Below are positions 1 through 7,532 of a stretch of 30,781 bases of DNA, one piece after another (positions within the stretch are counted from its first letter, which is position 1; each line of letters begins with the position of its first letter). This DNA comes from Streptomyces cyaneofuscatus (GTDB taxonomy: Bacteria > Actinomycetota > Actinomycetes > Streptomycetales > Streptomycetaceae), in contig NZ_JOEM01000037.1 in NCBI RefSeq assembly GCF_000718135.1, forward strand, positions 1-30,781, given 5' to 3'. Both the position numbers and the translations under genes were made by a program. The notes under the pieces are model-generated. The model was not told the DNA's origin. It worked only from the letters and a program-made list of their open reading frames with translations, and did no database searches.

Positions 1-472
1 CGGACGCTTCCTTCGGTCCCGTTTCACCGGGGCCCTCCGGGCGCTTCCCTTCGTGTTTCTTTGTCTTGCTGTCCTGCGTTTCCGACTCTATCAGACTCTC
101 TCGTGTCCGACTTCCCGGTCGAAGCGGGTCAAGCGGTCTTGCTGTTTTCGCTTTCCAGGTTCTTCGCTTTCGCGTTTTCCCTTTCCGGCGAGTCCGACTC
201 TATCAGATCCTTTCGGGCCTGACTCCCAGTCAGCGGGGCTTGTCTTCTCGGCTGTTGTGCCGTTCCGACGCTCAAACTCTAGCGGATTCTCCCGGCGGCT
301 CATAATCGAGCCTTCGAAATCAATTCCGGCATGCCGAAATTCTCCCGACTGGGAGATCGTGCTGAAGTTTGGTTGCCGCGTGTGCGGCGGGATGGCTGCC
401 GCAGAACCGTTCCGGCCCCGTGACAACTCGAAGAACTTTACGGATCGGGCCGGGGCGTGTCAACCCCGCCCA
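1..472. other. Gene-free, lower-GC spacer
   Basis: No reading frame here has Streptomyces-like codon use, and the open frames on both strands are short and low in complexity. The GC content is visibly lower than in the rest of the window. The stretch holds degenerate internal repeats, a 10-bp palindrome CGGCATGCCG (327-336) and a small hairpin TCTCCC-GACT-GGGAGA (341-356). It lies downstream of the MarR gene and its left border is cut by the window edge. It could be a 3' region, an unannotated non-coding RNA or a decayed insertion. I cannot assign a function. Confidence 0.55.
63..240. repeat. Degenerate ~112-nt tandem repeat
   Basis: The 15-mer TCCGACTCTATCAGA occurs at 81-95 and again at 193-207, a 112-nt offset. 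The sequence after each copy stays loosely alignable (a CTGACTCCC/CCGACTTCCC block, then an AGCGG...TCTT...GCTGTT block). GTCTTGCTGT also recurs at 63-72 and 135-144. This looks like an old duplication within the spacer. Confidence 0.6.
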
Positions 473-488
473 GCCCCGGTTCCGGGGC
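473..488 (-). terminator. Hairpin after the MarR gene
   Basis: GCCCCG-GTTC-CGGGGC forms a 6-bp stem four bases beyond the MarR stop codon on the minus strand. It has no U-run, which is common for Streptomyces terminators. It probably ends the MarR transcript. Confidence 0.45.
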
Positions 489-491
489 CCC

Positions 492-1049
492 TCAGTCCAG
501 GTCGGTGAGGCGGCCGCCGGCGTCCGGCTGGGCGTGCTCCACGCGGCGCAGGAGGCGGACCAGGAGTTCGCCGAGGACCCCACGTTCGTCGCCGGAGAGG
601 TCCTGGAGGAGGTCCTCCTCGAAGTCGGAGGCCATGCGCATCGCCTCCAGCCACTTCGTACGGCCCACATCCGTCAGCTCGACGATGACGCGGACCCGGT
701 TGTTCTCGTCGCGGTCCCGGGTGACCAGGCCCTCAGCGGCCATCCGGTCGACGCGGTGGGTCATGGCGGCCGGGGTGAGGCCGAGGCGCTTCGCCAGTTC
801 GCCCGGGCCCAGGCGATAGGGGGCGCCCGACAGGACGAGGGTCTTGAGGACCTCCCACTCGGCGTTGCTGATGCCGAGGGCGGCGACCTGTCTCCCGTAC
901 GCGACGTTCATCCGGCGGTTCAGGCGGCCCAGCGCGGAGACGACCTGTTCGACCTGGGGGTCGAGGTCGCGGAACTCGCGCTGATAGGCGGCGATCTGTT
1001 CGTCGAGGCTCGGCTCGTGGGGGCCGGGCTCCTCGGTGCTCTCGGACAT
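492..1049 (-). CDS. MarR-family transcriptional regulator
   Basis: This 185-residue protein is a normal size for a MarR regulator plus a short acidic N-terminal extension. The winged-helix core runs from about residue 50 to 150: a helix with RRMNVAYGRQ, the GISNAEWEVLKTL helix, the recognition part LAKRLGLTPAAMTHRVDRM, and the wing with the typical RDRDENNRVRVIVELTDVGR. It starts at ATG with the MSEST reading. It is transcribed away from an MFS exporter, the classical layout of a MarR repressor controlling an efflux pump and itself, and three small palindromes sit in the gap. From memory, the S. coelicolor pair SCO4122/SCO4121 has this arrangement, with the MarR protein controlling a multidrug pump. 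The ligand cannot be read from the sequence. Confidence 0.93.
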   Translation of the reverse strand: MSESTEEPGPHEPSLDEQIAAYQREFRDLDPQVEQVVSALGRLNRRMNVAYGRQVAALGISNAEWEVLKTLVLSGAPYRLGPGELAKRLGLTPAAMTHRVDRMAAEGLVTRDRDENNRVRVIVELTDVGRTKWLEAMRMASDFEEDLLQDLSGDERGVLGELLVRLLRRVEHAQPDAGGRLTDLD

Positions 1050-1080
1050 GGCGGGCAGTATGGCACGCCCTCACCACCCT

Positions 1081-1164
1081 TGAAGTCCTTCATGCTGTAG
1101 TTTTCACCTTCTAAGTTTAGTGCTAAAGTCTTCGAGTCTGATTCGTTCAGGACCTTTGAGTCCT
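1081..1164. promoter_or_regulatory. Divergent MarR/MFS control region with palindromes
   Basis: The 138-base gap between the MarR and MFS starts is AT-richer than the flanks. It contains three short perfect inverted repeats: TGAAG-TC-CTTCA (1081-1092), TTTAG-TG-CTAAA (1116-1127) and AGGAC-N6-GTCCT (1149-1164). These are the right size for dimeric MarR operators. TTTAGTGCTAAA is the most MarR-like. No clear -10/-35 pair was assigned. Confidence 0.55.
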
Positions 1165-1187
1165 TCTAGACCTTGAGGCAGGTGAGT

Positions 1188-2558
1188 GTGACCAGGGAGA
1201 TGGGCGCAGCGCTGCGGCGGATCCAGCTGGGCAGCGCGCTGAGCGCGTTCGGGCTCGGGTTCACCGTTCCGTATCTGTACGTCTATGTGGCGCAGGTGCG
1301 GGATCTGGGTGCCGGTACGGCGGGAGTCGTGCTGGCGGTCTTCGCGATGGCGGCGCTGGCCGTTCTGCCGTTCACCGGGCGGGCCATCGACCGGCAAGGG
1401 CCGCTGCCCGTGCTGGTGGTGGCCGCCGGCCTCGCCGCCGTGGGCGCCGCGGCCCTGGGGTACGCGAGTAGCGTGCCGGCCGCCGTGCTGGCCGCCGCCG
1501 TCCTCGGTGCGGGCACCGCCGTGATGCAGCCCGCCCTGGCCACCATGCTCGTCTGGTGCTCCAGCACCGCCACCCGTACGCGCGCCTTCGCCATGCAGTT
1601 CTTCCTGCAGAACCTGGGCCTCGGGCTCGGTGGGCTGGTCGGCGGGCAGCTCGTGGACGTGAGCCGGCCCGCGAGCTTCACCATGCTGTTCCTGATCGAG
1701 GCCGGGATGTTCGTGGTGCTCGGTGTCGTCGCGGTGACCGTGAAGATGCCCCGTACCGCTTCCATCGGCGGAGCCCGGCCGACCGACGGGTCCGGCAAGG
1801 GCGGGATGCGGGCGCTGCTCTCGCACCGGGCCATGGTCCAGCTCTGCGTGCTCGGGTTCGTGCTCTTCTTCGCCTGCTACGGGCAGTTCGAGTCCGGGCT
1901 CGCCGCGTACGGCACCGAGGCCGCCGGGATCCAGCCCTCGACGCTCGGCTTCGCGCTGGCCGCCAACACCGCGGTCATCGTCATCGCCCAGTTCGTCGTC
2001 CTGCGGCTCGTCGAGCGGCGGCGGCGCAGCCGGGTCATCGCGGCCGTGGGCCTGATCTGGGCCTTCGCCTGGATCGTGGCGGGCTATGCGGGGCTCGGGC
2101 ACGGCAGCCAGACCATGGCGACGGCCGCGTTCATCTCGACGTACGCCCTGTTCGGGCTGGGTGAGGCGATGCTGTCGCCGACCGTGGCTCCGCTGGTCGC
2201 CGATCTGGCGCCGGAGTCGATGGTCGGGCAGTACAACTCGGCGTTCGCCCTGTGCAAGCAGCTCGCGCTCGCCGTCGGTCCGGCGGTCGGCGGGCCGATG
2301 GGGGCCTCGCTCCACGGTCCGTACATCGTGACGTTCGTGCTGTTCTCGCTGGGCATCACGGTGCTCGCGCTGCGGCTGGGGCGCCGGCTCACCCCCGTAC
2401 AGGATCAGCCGTCGCTGGCTCCCGCGCCCTCGCGGGTGGTGGCGGTGTCGCTGCCCGAGGGTGGGGACAGCGGTGCGGAGGCGGCCGACCGGGCCGTCTC
2501 GGTCACCGCGCCGACGGCCGCGGCCACCACGGCCGCTGCCGCCACCGCCGGTCGCTGA
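1188..2558 (+). CDS. MFS transporter (multidrug-efflux type)
   Basis: Hydrophobic protein of about 456 residues with twelve probable membrane helices in two halves, joined by a cytoplasmic loop around the TASIGGARPTDGSGKGG stretch. The first half has the MFS motif-A-like segment (LPFTGRAIDRQGPLPVLVV) after helix 2. The second half has a parallel one (ERRRRSRVIAA). It probably exports small toxic molecules by proton antiport. The Ala/Thr-rich C-terminal tail is cytoplasmic. I chose GTG at 1188, which has GAGG nine bases upstream. TTG 1173, GTG 1182 and ATG 1200 are alternatives. It is divergent from the MarR gene, its likely regulator, and ends 27 bases from the convergent phosphatase gene. 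The substrate cannot be told from the sequence. Confidence 0.88.
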   Translation: MTREMGAALRRIQLGSALSAFGLGFTVPYLYVYVAQVRDLGAGTAGVVLAVFAMAALAVLPFTGRAIDRQGPLPVLVVAAGLAAVGAAALGYASSVPAAVLAAAVLGAGTAVMQPALATMLVWCSSTATRTRAFAMQFFLQNLGLGLGGLVGGQLVDVSRPASFTMLFLIEAGMFVVLGVVAVTVKMPRTASIGGARPTDGSGKGGMRALLSHRAMVQLCVLGFVLFFACYGQFESGLAAYGTEAAGIQPSTLGFALAANTAVIVIAQFVVLRLVERRRRSRVIAAVGLIWAFAWIVAGYAGLGHGSQTMATAAFISTYALFGLGEAMLSPTVAPLVADLAPESMVGQYNSAFALCKQLALAVGPAVGGPMGASLHGPYIVTFVLFSLGITVLALRLGRRLTPVQDQPSLAPAPSRVVAVSLPEGGDSGAEAADRAVSVTAPTAAATTAAAATAGR

Positions 2559-2585
2559 GCCGCGCGGCCTGGCCTCAGCAGAGCC

Positions 2586-4325
2586 TCAGCGGGGCAGGGC
2601 GAACTCGCACCAGACCGCCTTGCCGCCGCCCGGGGTGCGGCGGCTGCCCCAGGAGGTGGCGATCGACGCGATGATCTCGATGCCGCGTCCTGCCTCGTCG
2701 GCCGGTTCGGCCTGGCGGCGGCGCGGCAGGTGGTCGTCGCCGTCGGTCACCTCGATGATCAGCCGCCGGTCCGTGCGGCGCAGGCCCAGGCGCATCGGCG
2801 GGGTGCCGTGCTGGAGCGAGTTGGCGACCAGCTCGCTGGCGGCCAGGACGCCGAGGTCGCGGAGCTCGACCGGGAAGCGCCAGGAGGTCAGGACCCCGGT
2901 GGCGAAGGCGCGGGCGCGCGGGGTGGCTTCGATGCCGCCGAGGAGGTCGAGCGCGGCGTTGTGGAACAGCTCCGCGTTCGTCCCCGTTCGGGCGGGGTGC
3001 TGGACCACCAGGACCGCCACGTCGTCGTCGTGCTCGGCGGTCACCCCCAGGGAGCGGATCAGCCGGTCGCAGACCACCTGCGGTGATCCCTTGGCGCCGG
3101 AGAGGGCGCGGGCGAGGGAGGCGACGCCCTCGTCGATGTCCTCGCTGCGGCGCTCGACCAGACCGTCGGTGTAGAGGACCGCGGTGGAGCCGGGCGGCAG
3201 CGCGATGGTGCCCGAGGTGTGGATCCAGCCGCCGGTGCCGAGCGGCGGGCCCGTGGGGTCGGCGGCCCGGCTGACCGTGCCGTCCTCGTCGCGGACGAGC
3301 ATCGGGAGGTGGCCCGCGGAGGCGTAGACGAGCTGTCCCTCGTTCGGGTCGTGGACGGCGTAGACGCAGGTGGCGATCTGGGTCGCGTCGATCTCCGAGG
3401 CGAGGCCGTCGAGGAGCTGGATCACCTCGTGCGGCGGGAGGTCCAGTCGGGCGTAGGCGCGGACGGCGGTGCGGAGCTGGCCCATGACGGCGGCGGCGCG
3501 GACGCCCCGGCCCATCACGTCGCCGATCACCAGGGCGGTGCGGCCGGCGCCGAGGGTGATCACGTCGTACCAGTCGCCGCCGACGGCCGCGTCGGTGCCG
3601 CCGGGCTGGTAGGTGGCGGCGATACGGAGGTCGTCGGGCTGCTCCAGCTCCTGCGGGAGAAGGGAGCGCTGGAGGGTGACGGCCGTTTCGCGGTGGCGGC
3701 GCTCGCTGGTGCGCAGGCGCTCGGCGGCTTCGGCGTGGTCGGTGACGTCGGCCGCGTAGACGAGGACGCCGCCCTCGCTCCTGGTCTCCTTGTCCTTCTC
3801 GTCCGCCTTCGCGTCGGTCTTCTTCTCGTCCTTGTCCGCCGTGCCGTCCCAGGCGGCGACCGGGGTGCAGGTCACGGTGTACGAACCGCCTCCGGCCGTT
3901 CGGCGGGACTTGACCGTACGGGCGGTGCCGCTGCGCAGGACCTGGTCCAGCAGGGGCAGCACGCTCAGCTCGGCGAGCTCGGGCAGGGCCTCGGCGGCGG
4001 GGACGCCGGAGGGGCGGGGGCCGAACGCGGTCTCGTACGCCTCGTTGACGTACGCGACGCGGTGGTCCGGGCCGTGCAGCAGGGCGACGGCGGCCGGGAG
4101 GCGCCCGAGGATCTCGCGGGCGGAGAGGTCGTCCAGGGCGGGCCCGGGGGCGGCGGGGGCGGGGGTGGTGTCGGGGGGTACCGGAAGGGGACCGTCCGGC
4201 AGGGTGGCCGCGGCCTGCGCCTGGGCGTACTCGGCCCGGGCCGCGGGGACGGGGGTGCGGTCGTCCCGCGCGGCGGCTCGACGCTGCGTTCCGGGAAGGC
4301 GGGCGCTCCAACGCGTGAAGTTCAC
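2586..4325 (-). CDS. PAS-SpoIIE phosphatase-HATPase signalling protein
   Basis: A protein of about 579 residues in three parts. First is a PAS domain (about residues 65-195, with HRVAYVNEAYETAFG), interrupted by a very charged linker containing KDEKKTDAKADEKDKE. Second is a SpoIIE/PP2C phosphatase domain (LQRSLLPQELE, VGGDWYDV, GDVMGRG, YTDGLVERR) with the expected metal-binding aspartates. Third is a C-terminal GHKL ATPase of the anti-sigma (RsbW/SpoIIAB) type (N-box ELVANSLQHG, VTDGD, GRGIEII). Such proteins can both dephosphorylate an anti-anti-sigma factor and bind or phosphorylate partners in sigma-B-like switches. No partner gene lies next to it. I chose GTG 4325, where the conserved-looking NFTRWSARLPG begins. 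An in-frame start at 4418 would add 31 residues but would place the coding region over the upstream end of a promoter-like region. Confidence 0.9.
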   Translation of the reverse strand: MNFTRWSARLPGTQRRAAARDDRTPVPAARAEYAQAQAAATLPDGPLPVPPDTTPAPAAPGPALDDLSAREILGRLPAAVALLHGPDHRVAYVNEAYETAFGPRPSGVPAAEALPELAELSVLPLLDQVLRSGTARTVKSRRTAGGGSYTVTCTPVAAWDGTADKDEKKTDAKADEKDKETRSEGGVLVYAADVTDHAEAAERLRTSERRHRETAVTLQRSLLPQELEQPDDLRIAATYQPGGTDAAVGGDWYDVITLGAGRTALVIGDVMGRGVRAAAVMGQLRTAVRAYARLDLPPHEVIQLLDGLASEIDATQIATCVYAVHDPNEGQLVYASAGHLPMLVRDEDGTVSRAADPTGPPLGTGGWIHTSGTIALPPGSTAVLYTDGLVERRSEDIDEGVASLARALSGAKGSPQVVCDRLIRSLGVTAEHDDDVAVLVVQHPARTGTNAELFHNAALDLLGGIEATPRARAFATGVLTSWRFPVELRDLGVLAASELVANSLQHGTPPMRLGLRRTDRRLIIEVTDGDDHLPRRRQAEPADEAGRGIEIIASIATSWGSRRTPGGGKAVWCEFALPR

Positions 4326-4366
4326 GGAATTTCTGGCCTCGTGTGTCGGTTCGGTGCGTCGCTGCT

Positions 4367-4443
4367 GGTCACTGTCGGTCACTGCCGGCCGGGTCACTCT
4401 GTGCAGGTGTGGGCCCACCTATGGTCACACGTCCAGTGTGACC
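4367..4443 (-). promoter_or_regulatory. Palindrome and direct repeats upstream of the phosphatase
   Basis: A perfect 8-bp inverted repeat GGTCACAC-N5-GTGTGACC occupies 4423-4443. Closer to the gene, GGTCACTG recurs at 4367 and 4379 and a GGTCACT follows at 4392. The repeated GGTCAC core suggests several copies of a binding site for one regulator. It lies in the 192-base gap between the NADH dehydrogenase stop and the phosphatase start. Confidence 0.5.
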
Positions 4444-4517
4444 GACCGTACTGACAGTCGCCGTCCGGCCGCTGTCCTGGCGGCGTCCGAACGGCGTACA
4501 CCGGGGAGCGGCCCTGG

Positions 4518-5984
4518 TCAGCGGGAGGGGTGGGGCGGCACTTCGCCCGGCGGGTCCTCCGGACTCTCGTCGGCGTCGGGGCGGGGCAGGGTCCCGGGGC
4601 GTTGCGGAGCCACCGAGCCGCCACCGGCCGCGAGTTCGAACTCGGCCCGGGGGTGTTCGAGCGAGCCCAGGGAGACGATCTCCCGTTTGAAGAGTCCGGC
4701 CAGGGTCCATTCGGCAAGGACGCGCGCCTTCCGGTTGAACGTCGGCACCCGGCTGAGGTGGTACGTACGGTGCATCAGCCAGGCGGGGTAGCCCTTGAGC
4801 TTGCGACCGTAGACGTGGGCGACGCCTTTGTGCAGGCCCAGGGAGGCGACGGATCCCGCGTACCTGTGGCGGTATTCCACGGGCGGGCGGCCCTCCAGCG
4901 TCGCGAGGATGTTGTCGGCGAGGACCTTGGCCTGGCGGACGGCGTGCTGGGCGTTGGGGGCGGTCTCCTTGCCCGGCTCGGCGGCGGTGAGGTCGGGGAC
5001 GGCGGCGGCGTCGCCGGCGGCCCAGGCGTGCGGCATTCCCTCGACGGAGAGGGTGGCGGTACAGCGGAGCCGGCCGCGTCCGGTGAGGGGGAGGTCGGTG
5101 GCGGCCAGGAGCGGTGCCGGTTTGACGCCCGCGGTCCACACCAGCGTGCGGGTGGGGAAGCGGGAGCCGTCGCTCAGGACGGCGACGCGGTCCTCACAGG
5201 TGTCGAGGCGGGTTTCGAGGCGTACGTCGACGCCTCGGCCGCGCAGCTCCCCGACGGCATACCGGCCCATGGCCTCACCGACCTCGGGGAGGATGCGGTC
5301 GGAGGCCTCGACGAGGATCCATCTCAGGTCCGTGGGCTTGATGTTGTGGTAGTACCGCGCGGTGTAGCGGGCCATGTCCTCCAGCTCGGCGAGCGCTTCC
5401 ACGCCCGCGTAGCCGCCGCCGACGAAGACGAAGGTGAGGGCGGCGTCGCGGATCGCGGGGTCGCGGGTGGCGGACGCGATGTCCATCTGTTCGATGACGT
5501 GGTTGCGCAGCCCGATGGCTTCCTCGACGGTCTTGAACCCGATGCCGAAGTCGGCGAGGCCGGGCACGGGGAGGGTGCGCGAGACGGATCCGGGGGCGAT
5601 GACGATCTCGTCGTACCCGATCTCCAGGGCGCCGGTGCCGTCCTCCGCGGTGGCGAGCGTGGTGACGGTGGCCGTGCGTTTGGCGTGGTCGATGCGTCCG
5701 GCCTCGCCGATGACGATCGTGCAGAGGTTCAGGACGCGGCGCAGCGGCACGACGACGTGGCGCGGTGAGATCGAGCCGGCGGCCGCTTCGGGGAGGAAGG
5801 GCTGGTACGTCATGTACGGCTCGGGCGTGACGACCACGATCTCGGCGTCCCCGCTCTTGAGTCTCTGCTTCAACTTCCGTTGGAGACGCAGCGCTGTGTA
5901 CATCCCGACGTAGCCGCCGCCGACGACGAGAATGCGCACACCTGGCCGGGTGCCGGGGGTCGTCCCCCGGGAATCTGGAGCCAT
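4518..5984 (-). CDS. Type II NADH dehydrogenase (NDH-2), FAD-dependent
   Basis: This enzyme of about 488 residues oxidises NADH and passes electrons to the quinone pool without pumping protons. Evidence: an N-terminal FAD-binding Rossmann motif (ILVVGGGYVGMYTAL), a second NAD-binding Rossmann motif (FVFVGGGYAGVEALAELED), the WTAGVKPAPL segment, the FAD-contacting AWAAGDAAAVPD, and a C-terminal region (PAWLMHRTYHLSRVPTFNRK) resembling the membrane-anchoring helices of NDH-2. A Pro/Glu-rich tail follows. ATG 5984 follows GGGGTGGTG. The annotated-length alternative at 6023 adds 13 residues without a better ribosome site. The gene is divergent from the AtrA-type regulator. From memory SCO4119 next to atrA is the same gene. 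Confidence 0.9.
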   Translation of the reverse strand: MAPDSRGTTPGTRPGVRILVVGGGYVGMYTALRLQRKLKQRLKSGDAEIVVVTPEPYMTYQPFLPEAAAGSISPRHVVVPLRRVLNLCTIVIGEAGRIDHAKRTATVTTLATAEDGTGALEIGYDEIVIAPGSVSRTLPVPGLADFGIGFKTVEEAIGLRNHVIEQMDIASATRDPAIRDAALTFVFVGGGYAGVEALAELEDMARYTARYYHNIKPTDLRWILVEASDRILPEVGEAMGRYAVGELRGRGVDVRLETRLDTCEDRVAVLSDGSRFPTRTLVWTAGVKPAPLLAATDLPLTGRGRLRCTATLSVEGMPHAWAAGDAAAVPDLTAAEPGKETAPNAQHAVRQAKVLADNILATLEGRPPVEYRHRYAGSVASLGLHKGVAHVYGRKLKGYPAWLMHRTYHLSRVPTFNRKARVLAEWTLAGLFKREIVSLGSLEHPRAEFELAAGGGSVAPQRPGTLPRPDADESPEDPPGEVPPHPSR

Positions 5985-6326
5985 CACCACCCCATGACGC
6001 AACGGAGTCGGTGGTTTGTCCACAGGCCCGGCAAATTGTGTGACCGGCGGGCGCCGCGGGGAAGTTCCGGCCGGTCGGCCGGGCGACAGGGAAGCGGTGC
6101 AGGTCAGGCGCCGTGCGGAGGGCGAATGGGCGGGGGTGGGGAGCGGATCGGCGCGCTCCTGCTCCGATCGGGGGGCGCACCATGCGGAACTTCCCCCTTC
6201 TGAATTGACGCAGGCTCAACTATGTTCGTAACCCGTCGGGAGTCGGGTGCGGATTTCGTTGTGCTCACTCACCGGCTGACACGGCGGGGAAGTCTCCGGG
6301 GGGAGACGTCATAACCGGGGGAAGTT
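5985..6326. promoter_or_regulatory. Shared control region, NDH-2 gene and atrA
   Basis: A 342-base divergent gap with no gene. It contains two GGAA-N-TTCC palindromes, GGAAGTTCC (6060-6068) and GGAACTTCC (6186-6194), and a half-site GGAAGTT (6319-6325) that runs into the atrA start codon. These are plausible TetR-family autoregulatory sites. TTGACG at 6205 is a possible -35 for atrA, but no good -10 follows at 17 bases. Confidence 0.5.
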
Positions 6327-7277
6327 ATGCAGATTCAGGATTCGCATGGGCAGTCCGCGCGCACGCACGCGGCCAAGGATCACGGACGTCTGGGCTCCGT
6401 GGGAGCGCTCGGTGTCATGAGCTCGGCCGACGCGGTGCGCTCCGCCGCGGCGATGAGCGCCGCGGCGATCGGAGCGCCCACGACAGGAGCGCCGACGACA
6501 GGAGTGCCCGCGGCAGGAACGGCTGCGGCCGGTCCCGCGGCGAGCGGGACGGCACCCACCTCACCTGCGGTGGCCACGCGTTCGGCTCCGCTGCGCGTCG
6601 ACGCGCAGCGCAATCTGGAGCATGTGCTGCGGGCCGCGCGTGAGGTGTTCGGTGAGCTGGGGTACGGCGCTCCGATGGAGGACGTGGCACGCCGCGCCCG
6701 GGTCGGAGTGGGCACCGTCTACCGGCGGTTCCCCAGCAAGGACGTGCTGGTGCGGCGGATAGCCGAGGAGGAGACCTCCAGGCTGACCGAGCAGGCGCGT
6801 ACGGCTCTGGGGCAGGAGGAGGAGCCCTGGTCGGCTCTCTCCCGCTTCCTGCGGACCTCGGTGGCATCGGGGGCGGGCAGGCTGCTGCCCCCGCAGGTGC
6901 TGCGGGTCGGGGTCGACGCGGAGGAGCCGGACGCACCGGTGAAGGGGGACGCGGGGGACGAGACCCGCGTTCCGCAGCAGCGGCAGGGCGTGGCCCAGGC
7001 CGACTTCCGTGTCGTCGGTCAGCGCACCGGGGGCGGGGACGAGCTCGAAGGCCTCGGGGAGGACTCGGGCGCGGGCGAGCTGCTGGAGGTCGTGGGCCGG
7101 CTGGTGGACCGGGCGAGGGAGTCGGGCGAGCTGCGCGCGGATGTGACGGTGGCGGATGTGCTGCTGGTCATCGCCACGGCCGCCCCGTCCCTGCCGGACG
7201 CCGCCCAGCAGGCGGCGGCCTCGGCCCGGCTGCTGGACATCCTGCTGGAGGGGCTGCGGTCCCGGCCTGCCGTCTGA
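6327..7277 (+). CDS. atrA: TetR-family regulator, AtrA-like
   Basis: 316 residues. The first ~90 residues are low-complexity Ala/Gly/Pro/Thr (tandem GAPTT units). A TetR helix-turn-helix follows at about 95-142 (AAREVFGELGYGAPMEDVARRARVGVGTVYRRFPSKDVL), given here in pieces: ...MEDVARRARVGVGTVYRRF... is the recognition part. The C-terminal ligand domain ends with the hydrophobic helices VTVADVLLVIATAAPS and ARLLDILLEGL. The middle (about 195-235) is Gly/Asp/Glu-rich and probably disordered. ATG follows GGGGGAAGTT. Facing an NDH-2 gene, it matches AtrA (SCO4118), known as an activator of the actinorhodin regulator gene and, in S. griseus, of strR. If the assignment is right, it is a global antibiotic-production regulator. 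Confidence 0.85.
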   Translation: MQIQDSHGQSARTHAAKDHGRLGSVGALGVMSSADAVRSAAAMSAAAIGAPTTGAPTTGVPAAGTAAAGPAASGTAPTSPAVATRSAPLRVDAQRNLEHVLRAAREVFGELGYGAPMEDVARRARVGVGTVYRRFPSKDVLVRRIAEEETSRLTEQARTALGQEEEPWSALSRFLRTSVASGAGRLLPPQVLRVGVDAEEPDAPVKGDAGDETRVPQQRQGVAQADFRVVGQRTGGGDELEGLGEDSGAGELLEVVGRLVDRARESGELRADVTVADVLLVIATAAPSLPDAAQQAAASARLLDILLEGLRSRPAV

Positions 7278-7470
7278 GGTCACCGTCCGGAGCTCGCTCG
7301 TATCGGTGAACGGGCGAGCGGGTTCCGGTGGGCGGACTCCGGTAGGCAGGTTCCGCAGGTCCCGGTAAGCGAAACAACCAGGTGTCATTCCCCGAAAGAG
7401 GGTTCTCTAGCACTCGCATTCGAGAAAACGCCCCGGATGAGTGGTTGGCAGGACTGAGGGTCCATCGCGA

Positions 7471-7499
7471 TTGAGCCATGTGGCACTCTTGGCCGGTAT
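7471..7499 (+). promoter_or_regulatory. Possible promoter of the sigma-factor gene
   Basis: TTGAGC (7471-7476) and CGGTAT (7494-7499) are separated by 17 bases and lie 33 bases before the chosen ATG. The -35 matches the housekeeping consensus well and the -10 only partly. The remaining 7278-7470 gap shows nothing else I can name. Confidence 0.35.
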
Positions 7500-7532
7500 T
7501 CGGGTCCGAGGGTGTATACGGGGGCTTCCGCG

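Noticed and set aside
53..508. Short plus-strand frames in the first 500 bases
   Set aside because: Codon third positions are not GC-rich, no ribosome site, low-complexity products, and they overlap repeats.
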